Made by a program: the position numbers and the translations under genes
Notes under the pieces: generated by a model
Told to the model about the DNA's origin: nothing
Database searches by the model: none
Seen by the model: the letters and a program-made list of their open reading frames with translations, nothing else
Shown: one piece after another, positions 1 through 4,688 of the stretch
Position numbering within the stretch: the first letter of the stretch is position 1
Layout: each line of letters starts with the position of its first letter
Assembly: GCA_020859725.1 (NCBI GenBank)
Contig: JAJBVR010000074.1
Location: 1 to 6,904, forward strand
DNA from: Clostridiales bacterium
GTDB taxonomy: Bacteria > Bacillota > Clostridia > Oscillospirales > Acutalibacteraceae
Direction of reading: 5' to 3'
Length of the DNA stretch: 6,904 bases

Positions 1-510
1 GCACTGATACAAGAAACTTTAACAAGTTTACACAAAACTATTGACACAATCAATATAGCAGGAAATCCGGAAGACGCAGTTTATAATCCAATGAACCGGA
101 AAGATTATACCATTACCATCGACTACAAGAAGGCCCCAGAAGATAATCAGTGGAACCTTCGATAAAAACGGGTTGCCAGATGATTATGAGAGTTTCATAG
201 ACGACGTTTGGGATTTCATAGAGTTCTACGGAGCTGGTGAAATATTCAGTTCCTCGATATATTCCAGGCCGTTGCGCAGAAAGGATGAACTGATTTTCTG
301 CAGCGTTATCTTTGAGGATGGGGGAAAACATATTATTATCTGACCGATGATGATTCTCTGGAAGTTGGGGACATCGTGACCGTTCCTGCCGGGTTGGATA
401 ACCATGAAGCGAGTGTGCAGATTGTTGGAATCGAATACTTTTCCCCAGACAAAGCGCCGCTTCCACTTGAAAAGGTAAAGAGCATCCTTCGCAAATGTGA
501 AGAACAGTGA
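1..510 (+). pseudogene. Frameshifted, 5'-incomplete gene for a hypothetical protein of mobile-element type
   Basis: One protein can be followed through three reading segments. Frame 1 runs from the window edge and contains MNRKDYTITIDYKK (from 91). Near 134-137 it must shift to frame 2, which gives KIISGTFDKNGLPDDY and then RRKDELIFCSVIFEDGGK. Near 325-330 it must shift back to frame 1, giving YYYLTDDDSLEVGD, IVTVPAG, VQIVGIEYF and PLPLEKVKSILRKCEEQ, and stops at 508-510. Without the shifts the frames end at TAA 163 and TGA 341. Dropping one C from the CCCC run and restoring one base beside the AAAA run repairs the whole protein. The C-terminal third (VGDxVxVPAG...VxxIEYF...PLPLEK) looks like a small beta-barrel domain. 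From memory it resembles hypothetical proteins seen in Clostridia and their mobile elements, but I cannot name a function. The true start may lie left of the window or at ATG 91. The indels may be real decay or sequencing error. That this was coding sequence is fairly sure; the role is unknown. Confidence 0.7.
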
Positions 511-523
511 AAGGAGATGTTCC

Positions 524-589
524 TTGGTGGAAGGCGCAGAGTGCGGGCTTGAATCACTAACCACCAATCTGGTCGTTTGCACCTTTTAA
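524..589 (+). CDS. Possible 21-codon small ORF with good ribosome binding site
   Basis: An AAGGAG at 511-516 lies 7 bases before TTG 524 and 10 before GTG 527. From either start an open frame reads EGAECGLESLTTNLVVCTF and stops at TAA 587-589. The ATG at 517 is too close to the site and opens a different 11-codon frame. The stop overlaps the first copy of the GCACCTTTTAATT repeat. No function is evident. It could be a leader peptide, the remnant of a longer gene, or chance. Only the spacing of the ribosome binding site supports it. Confidence 0.22.
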   Translation: MVEGAECGLESLTTNLVVCTF

Positions 590-611
590 TTTTTCCTCGC
601 ACCTTTTAATT
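579..611. repeat. Two direct copies of GCACCTTTTAATT, 20 bp apart
   Basis: The 13-base word GCACCTTTTAATT occurs at 579-591 and again at 599-611, separated by 7 bases, so the start-to-start distance is 20 bp (about two helical turns). Such phased repeats can be binding sites for a dimeric regulator or recombination accessory protein. No such protein is visible here, so the role is unassigned. Confidence 0.6.
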
Positions 612-622
612 ATTGCAAAATC

Positions 623-641
623 AGTCACCGCAAGGGTGACT
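623..641. repeat. Perfect 7-bp inverted repeat, AGTCACC/GGTGACT
   Basis: AGTCACC (623-629) and GGTGACT (635-641) are exact reverse complements around a 5-base GCAAG loop. There is no T-tract after it, so it is not a standard terminator. It lies between the direct repeats and the terminator in the gene-free 3' part of the probable mobile element. It could be an RNA hairpin or a protein-binding dyad; nothing decides between them. Confidence 0.55.
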
Positions 642-683
642 ACTTTCCCAGCGCACCGGTCGCGGCTGAATCAAAATATTGTC

Positions 684-731
684 AAAAAACGGGCTATTGA
701 GGGTGGTTTTACCTCAGATAGCCCTGTTTTT
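684..731 (+). terminator. Rho-independent terminator ending the left block
   Basis: GGGCTAT+TGAGG (691-702) pairs with CCTCA+ATAGCCC (712-724) with one bulged G at 717 and a 9-base loop. The stem is extended by AAAAAC (685-690) against GTTTTT (726-731), with T725 bulged. A T-run follows the GC-rich stem, as expected for intrinsic termination, and the A-run on the other side would allow termination on the minus strand too. It is the last clear feature before the permease remnant. Confidence 0.8.
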
Positions 732-808
732 GCGCCTTTTTCGGTGGTTTCGACCGATTTCTTTGTATCAAATCTTCCGTTTACATAGATGTTGATATAA
801 CGGGGAAA

Positions 809-2546
809 ATGCGTGCGGCAGCATTTGCAATGGCAATTATTTGCGTGGTATATAATCTTTTGTCTGCAATGCAGATTTTTAATGATATATATATAAAGAG
901 AGCGTGTGACAGCTATTTTTCAATGCCTGTTAAAAGGGGAACTATGTATAACGCGGCTTTTGTTTACGGCGTTGGGGTTAATGCTTGCTGCTTTTTGCTT
1001 TCAACATTGTTTTGCGCGGTGTCGTGCTATGTAAATATGTATGCGGGCGGAAAAATTTCTGCTGATTTTTCTTTGTTTTTTGCAAACAGTTTTGCAGTTT
1101 TTGCGGCTTCAACAGCCGCTTTGGGAGTGTTTATACTTTGCGCTGTTTCTGCCGGAAATAAATTTCAGTATATAATTTTGTGCGCCATAGCGCTTTTTGG
1201 CTTTAATTTTGCGCTAAATAATTCATTAACAAGGTTTTCGTATATTTGGGGAATGTCATTTAATTATTATAAATACACCTCAATAAGTCCGTTAGGCAAT
1301 TTTATTTCCTGCATAAATTCTAAAAATATAAGCCTTTTGCTTGTGCTTTCAGGAATATCTGTTATAATCACATTGATTTGTTATGCCGCAGGATATTTTG
1401 TTTTTAATAAAAGAAAGGCGGAAACGGCTGAAATTTCTTTTTCCGGCGCCGTGCCTTATATATTGCTGTTTGTTCTTTGTGCAGGCGTATATATGCTGCT
1501 TAAAATATTTTATAATTTCTGGATTTTAAATCTTGTCGGCGTTATTTTAGCCGGAATAGCAGCGCTGATTTTTTCATTGGTGTTTTTTAAAAAGCCGTTT
1601 AATAAAAAATGCGTGCAAACGTATTTTGCTTCATGCATTTTTTCGGTAATATTTTTATTTATTGTTTATTATCCGGGATATAACAGCTTTATTTCATATG
1701 TGCAAGAGGCTCAGGAAATAGATATAGAGCCTTATAATTATTACACGCAGGATATAAGCCCTATTATTTATGAGTATTTATCAAATGATACAAGCGGCGT
1801 TTCAGTTGGCTGGAAAATAACGGAAAGCGAAAGTATTGAAAAATTTTTAAACCTTCATAAAAAGCTTGTTGATAAAAAAACTATAAATAAAGTAAAACAG
1901 AAAATGAGTTTTTCAACCGGCGGGATTAATGCGAAAAAATTATAATTATGACAATGGCGTGTATACTTGCGGTATAACATATACGTTAAAAAACGGAAAA
2001 ACCGTTACACGTTTTTATGAAGCGGATGCTTTGTCGGTTTTTGATGAAGTTGTTGAGGTTGCTAAAACAGATGAGGTTATTAATCAGATTGAGCCTTTCA
2101 ATATTGATAAAAAAGATATTTTGTTTACCACTCTTTGCGATGAAAACGATAGCGAAAGAACCGAAAAAATACTTGATGTAAAAGATTATGATAAGCTTTT
2201 TTACGATTTTAAATCTGATTTGCAGAATATGTCTAACAATGATTTTATAAATGTTGAAAGCTTGGATATGTACGGATTGGTTTATTATGATTATGTAAGC
2301 GATTCCAATAACGGCTATATAACCTTTTACACAATAAATTATAACGCGCCCGATGAAATTATAAAAAAGATAAAGGGTATGACGCAGGAAGAAATTAAAA
2401 ATTTTTATGATGATTATTATAATTCCCGTGATCATTATAAAAGCTCATATTCCGAAAACTGCCCTGTAGAATTGTATACTTTTGATTTAAGCAACAGCAG
2501 TAATCAAACGCTTGATTATATAAAAAGTATGCAGACAGCGAATTAG
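809..2546 (+). pseudogene. ABC-2-type transporter permease, 5'-truncated and frameshifted
   Basis: Two overlapping frames (809-1945 and 1929-2546) form one protein when a single A is dropped from the A6 run at 1934-1939; the join then reads GGINAKNYNYDNGVYT. The first part has about eight hydrophobic segments (roughly residues 4-25, 50-72, 88-112, 118-136, 174-199, 213-232, 237-260, 272-289) and the motif KRACDSYFSMPVKR at 30-43. From memory that motif marks a Clostridia family of ABC export permeases, as does KRKAE after the fifth segment. The second part is soluble, and its opening (GITYTLKNGKTVTRFYEAD) matches the extracytoplasmic C-terminal region expected of the same family. Relatives normally start several dozen residues before the KR motif, with an extra membrane segment. 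Here the frame is open back to 722, but that sequence belongs to the G+C-rich block, and ATG 809 has no well-spaced ribosome binding site. No ATPase partner is present. The protein is probably non-functional, with transcriptional slippage at the A6 run a remote alternative. Confidence 0.75.
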
Positions 2547-2548
2547 TT

Positions 2549-2592
2549 ATAAAATAAAAATCACACGCGAAAACGTGTGATTTTTATTTTAT
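2549..2592. terminator. Bidirectional rho-independent terminator
   Basis: A perfect 19-bp stem (2549-2567 with 2574-2592) closes around the loop CGAAAA. The core TCACACG/CGTGTGA is flanked by an A-rich arm on the left and a T-rich arm on the right, so it can end transcription on both strands. It sits between the plus-strand permease remnant (stop 2544-2546) and the convergent minus-strand small gene (stop 2602-2604), serving both. Confidence 0.92.
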
Positions 2593-2601
2593 GTTTTTAA
2601 A

Positions 2602-2736
2602 TTATCTTAAAAGTGAAAATCCAATATCAATAACTCCGCCTAAAAGCCTTGATGTTTTCCGCATTCCTATTGTTTCGGTAATCCATAAAATAATTAAGGC
2701 AATAAAATTTGCAATTATAAGAGTTACTTTTTTCAT
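2602..2736 (-). CDS. Small hydrophobic membrane peptide, 44 residues
   Basis: On the minus strand ATG (2736-2734) opens a 44-residue frame: MKKVTLIIANFIALIILW, then ITETIGMRKTSRLLGGVID and IGFSLLR, with TAA at 2604-2602. Residues 4-20 form one hydrophobic stretch after a Lys-Lys start, followed by a short basic section (MRKTSR) and a Gly-Gly amphipathic tail. It could be a single-pass membrane peptide or a small secreted peptide precursor, although no clear cleavage site is seen. The coding call rests on the signals around it: a full AGGAGGT 8 bases upstream, a consensus -10 and spaced -35 further up, and a strong terminator just past the stop. It is monocistronic, convergent with the permease remnant and divergent from the decarboxylase operon. 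I do not recognise the family. Toxin-like peptide, transporter accessory peptide and signalling peptide are all possible. Confidence 0.7.
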   Translation of the reverse strand: MKKVTLIIANFIALIILWITETIGMRKTSRLLGGVIDIGFSLLR

Positions 2737-2744
2737 AGTAATTT

Positions 2745-2751
2745 ACCTCCT
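2745..2751 (-). promoter_or_regulatory. Strong ribosome binding site of the 44-residue gene
   Basis: The plus strand reads ACCTCCT, so the minus strand carries AGGAGGT, which fully matches the 16S anti-Shine-Dalgarno core. Eight bases separate it from the ATG at 2736. It is stronger than the sites of the neighbouring operon and is the main reason for calling this short frame a gene. Confidence 0.85.
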
Positions 2752-2763
2752 AATGCTAATAAT

Positions 2764-2791
2764 ATTATAAGCTTTTTAAAAAATAAATCAA
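2764..2791 (-). promoter_or_regulatory. Sigma-A-type promoter for the 44-residue gene
   Basis: On the minus strand TTGATT (2791-2786) is followed after 16 bases by a perfect TATAAT (2769-2764). Transcription would begin near 2757, giving a short 5' leader that contains the AGGAGGT. Two mismatches to the -35 consensus suggest moderate strength. No operator-like dyad is obvious. Confidence 0.65.
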
Positions 2792-2858
2792 TAGTTTCTT
2801 TTATTTTTATATACTATGACATTTTTTTATCAATAATAATAAAAAAGTAAAATTTATG

Positions 2859-2887
2859 TTGAAAATTGATTATATCTGATTTATAAT
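2859..2887 (+). promoter_or_regulatory. Sigma-A-type promoter of the decarboxylase beta/gamma operon
   Basis: TTGAAA (2859-2864), a 17-base spacer and TATAAT (2882-2887) form a near-consensus promoter. Start of transcription is expected near 2894-2896, leaving a leader of about 25 bases before ATG 2921, too short for a riboswitch. A- and T-runs just upstream (2822-2850, including TTTTTTAT/ATAAAAAA arms) could act as an UP element. This promoter is back to back with the one for the minus-strand small gene, about 70 bases away. Confidence 0.75.
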
Positions 2888-2920
2888 ACTACTAATTTAA
2901 AATAATGGGGGAATGTTTGA

Positions 2921-3361
2921 ATGTATCCTGTTTCTTTGGGAATGATACAGGCAGTCAAAGCCGAATCGGGCTACGGCGAATATTTGAAAAATATAGATTG
3001 GACTCAGGTTGCCACTTTGGTTATTGCCAGCGTAGTAATTGTTATGGTGGTTCTTATTGTTCTTATTTTTGTGTTTAAATATTTCGGGCTTGCTGTTTCA
3101 AAATCACAAAATTTATCACATAAAAAGGATGAAAAGCCTGTTAAGCCTTTGCCGGTTTTAAATTCTTCTGCTTCAAGGGCGGCTGCAGCTCCGCCGGTTC
3201 AGCAGGGTATCAGCGGCGAAATAGTTGCGGCAATAGCTGCTGCAATATCGGCAAGTGAAGGCGGTAAGCAGGTTGTTATACGTTCAATAAAGGTTAAAAA
3301 GGTTGCGGGAAGAAATCCTTGGGCAGCAGCTGCTGCGGCGGATAACACAAGGCCGTTTTAA
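2921..3361 (+). CDS. Na+-translocating decarboxylase gamma subunit, OadG-like
   Basis: This encodes a 146-residue, single-span membrane protein of the OadG/gamma type. In the known pumps this subunit anchors the carboxyltransferase to the membrane beta subunit and helps assembly. Residues 1-29 are a short outer segment and 30-54 a Val/Ile-rich transmembrane helix ending in KYFG. Residues 60-97 form a Lys/Pro/Ala-rich flexible linker, 98-111 an Ala-rich helix (GEIVAAIAAAIS), 117-128 a basic strand (QVVIRSIKVKKV), and 129-146 a tail with GRNPW, an Ala run and DNTRPF. The helix-linker-IxSIK-NPWAAA layout is what I know of gamma chains in Clostridia; they are longer than the roughly 80-residue Klebsiella OadG. 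ATG 2921 is preceded by GGGGGA (2907-2912), 8 bases upstream, which pairs partly by wobble. The beta subunit gene follows 26 bases later. The substrate (oxaloacetate, methylmalonyl-CoA, glutaconyl-CoA or malonate) cannot be told from this subunit. Confidence 0.82.
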   Translation: MYPVSLGMIQAVKAESGYGEYLKNIDWTQVATLVIASVVIVMVVLIVLIFVFKYFGLAVSKSQNLSHKKDEKPVKPLPVLNSSASRAAAAPPVQQGISGEIVAAIAAAISASEGGKQVVIRSIKVKKVAGRNPWAAAAAADNTRPF

Positions 3362-3372
3362 CCTGATTTTAC

Positions 3373-3379
3373 GGGAGGA
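3373..3379 (+). promoter_or_regulatory. Ribosome binding site fixing a TTG start for the beta subunit
   Basis: GGGAGGA lies 8 bases before TTG 3388, the ideal distance. This supports the TTG as the start, because the frame offers no ATG until well inside the first membrane region. Confidence 0.8.
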
Positions 3380-3387
3380 TTATTAAA

Positions 3388-4605
3388 TTGAGTATTTTAC
3401 AGGGTGTTTGGGGCGCTATTGTTGATATCGTGTCAAACAGCGGATATGCTTTTTTCTTTACGGACGGCGGATATAAAAATCTTATAATGATAGGCGTTGC
3501 TTTTTTCTTTTTGTATCTTGGAATTAAGCAGGGGTTTGAACCGCTTCTGATGATACCTATTGCTTTCGGAATGCTTCTTGCAAATATACCCGGCGCTAAT
3601 TTGGCGGTTCAATATAATGATATACATGGATTTATTGATTTGCTGGCGGGAAGGATGATTAATGAAACAACCGGTGCGGTTTGTACCCCCGGGCTGATGG
3701 ACTTTTTGTATTTCGGTGTTAAAGCCGGTATTTACCCGCCGCTTATTTTCCTCGGTATAGGAGCTATGACGGATTTCTCACCGCTTATTGCAAATCCCTC
3801 AAGCTTTATTTTGGGCGCGGCGGCTCAGTTTGGCATTTTCTTCACTTATATAGGGGCAACGCTTCTTAAATTTACTCCTCAGGAATCAGGCTCTATTGCT
3901 ATTATAGGCGGCGCGGACGGACCTACCGCAATATTTGTAACCTCCCAGCTTGCTCCTCAGCTTTTGGGAACCATAGCGGTTGCGGCGTATTCTTATATGG
4001 CTCTTGTTCCGGTTATTCAGCCCCCTATTATGCGCGCGCTTACAACAAAAAAAGAGCGTTCTGTTGTTATGGATAATCTTCGCCCGGTATCTAAGCTTGA
4101 AAAAATTCTGTTTCCGATAATGGTAACGGTAATTGTTGCCTTGCTTCTTCCGGATGCCGCGTCTCTTGTGGGTATGCTTATGTTCGGCAACTTGCTTAAA
4201 GAAAGCGGAAGAACCGAGCGTATCGCTAAGGCGGCTCAAAATGAACTTATGAACATTATTACTATTATGCTTGGTTTATCCGTAGGAGCAACCACAAGTG
4301 CGCAAAGCTTTTTAACAAGCAAATCACTCGGAATAATAGCGCTTGGTCTTGTGGCGTTTGCGGTTGGAACCGCAAGCGGAGTGCTTTTCGGAAAACTAAT
4401 GTATATCTTTACAAAAGGCAAGGTAAATCCGCTTATAGGCTCGGCCGGTGTTTCAGCTGTGCCTATGGCTGCCAGAGTAAGCCAAAAAGAGGGGCAAAGA
4501 GAAAATCCGGCAAATTTCCTGCTTATGCATGCTATGGGACCGAATGTTTCGGGCGTTATAAGCTCTGTTGTAGCGGCAGGCGTGCTTCTTACTCTTCTTA
4601 AATAA
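3388..4605 (+). CDS. Na+-translocating decarboxylase beta subunit (OadB/GcdB/MmdB family)
   Basis: This is the 405-residue integral membrane subunit that, in this family, decarboxylates carboxybiotin and couples it to Na+ export. The family signature is clear: GSIAIIGGADGPTAIF at about 168-183, with D177 in the position of the Na+-binding aspartate (D203 in Klebsiella OadB as I recall). Y203, 26 residues on, matches the conserved tyrosine there. The late signature GPNVSGVISS begins at 384, with N386 in the conserved region VIII. Other family features are IQPPIMRAL near 211-219 and SAGVSAVPMAARVSQKEG near 352-369. Most of the chain is hydrophobic, consistent with about ten or eleven spans. The length lies between GcdB and OadB. 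It is translated from TTG behind a strong GGGAGGA and is cotranscribed with the gamma gene from the promoter at 2859-2887. The alpha subunit and biotin carrier genes, often adjacent, are absent, so substrate specificity stays open and no specific symbol is given. The gene looks intact with no missing signature residue. Confidence 0.93.
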   Translation: MSILQGVWGAIVDIVSNSGYAFFFTDGGYKNLIMIGVAFFFLYLGIKQGFEPLLMIPIAFGMLLANIPGANLAVQYNDIHGFIDLLAGRMINETTGAVCTPGLMDFLYFGVKAGIYPPLIFLGIGAMTDFSPLIANPSSFILGAAAQFGIFFTYIGATLLKFTPQESGSIAIIGGADGPTAIFVTSQLAPQLLGTIAVAAYSYMALVPVIQPPIMRALTTKKERSVVMDNLRPVSKLEKILFPIMVTVIVALLLPDAASLVGMLMFGNLLKESGRTERIAKAAQNELMNIITIMLGLSVGATTSAQSFLTSKSLGIIALGLVAFAVGTASGVLFGKLMYIFTKGKVNPLIGSAGVSAVPMAARVSQKEGQRENPANFLLMHAMGPNVSGVISSVVAAGVLLTLLK

Positions 4606-4619
4606 TTCATCAATCATTT

Positions 4620-4656
4620 CAGGGTGCGGCGGACTGTGTTCCGGCACCCTGTTTTT
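4620..4656 (+). terminator. Rho-independent terminator of the decarboxylase operon
   Basis: CAGGGTGC (4620-4627) pairs perfectly with GCACCCTG (4644-4651), followed at once by five T's (4652-4656). The 16-base loop may fold further. It lies 14 bases past the beta subunit stop and 32 bases before the helicase start, so the helicase is probably a separate transcription unit or relies on read-through; I see no confident promoter in the short gap. Confidence 0.85.
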
Positions 4657-4688
4657 AAACATAGTTTTTTATATGAGGTTTTTTACAT

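Larger units (their letters stand above)
1..800. mobile_element. Probable tail of an integrated mobile element (right edge approximate)
   Basis: This block has clearly higher G+C and different codon choice (CCG, GGG, CTG, GAC, ATC common) from the A+T-rich genes that follow. It carries a decayed hypothetical gene of accessory type, then about 300 bases with repeats and a terminator. It ends where an ABC permease gene begins without its 5' part. The switch in base composition and the loss of the permease start coincide around 780-808, which suggests a foreign segment inserted into or deleted part of that gene. No integrase, relaxase, terminal inverted repeat or target duplication is visible, and the other end is outside the window. 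The call is therefore an inference from composition and context; a chimeric assembly junction would look similar. Confidence 0.4.

Noticed and set aside
113..602. Overlapping minus-strand frames of 88-118 codons across the left block
   Set aside because: They lie opposite the readable plus-strand protein (GTFDKNG..., YYYLTDDD...), have no ribosome binding sites, and give low-complexity, non-protein-like sequence. They are shadows.
577..610. TTGCAC with TTTAAT as a promoter
   Set aside because: The distance is either 2 or 22 bases depending on the copy of TTTAAT used; neither fits a sigma-A promoter.
1986..2435. A 149-codon minus-strand frame rich in Ile and Phe
   Set aside because: It is antisense to the soluble part of the permease. 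The Ile/Asn-rich composition is what complementing A+T-rich coding DNA yields, and no start signals are present.
2823..2846. TTTTTTAT/ATAAAAAA arms as a terminator hairpin
   Set aside because: The stem is made only of A and T and would be unstable. A curved or UP-element role for the promoter is more likely.
2894..2920. A riboswitch or leader regulation ahead of the gamma subunit gene
   Set aside because: The promoter at 2859-2887 leaves only about 25 bases of leader, too short for a structured RNA.
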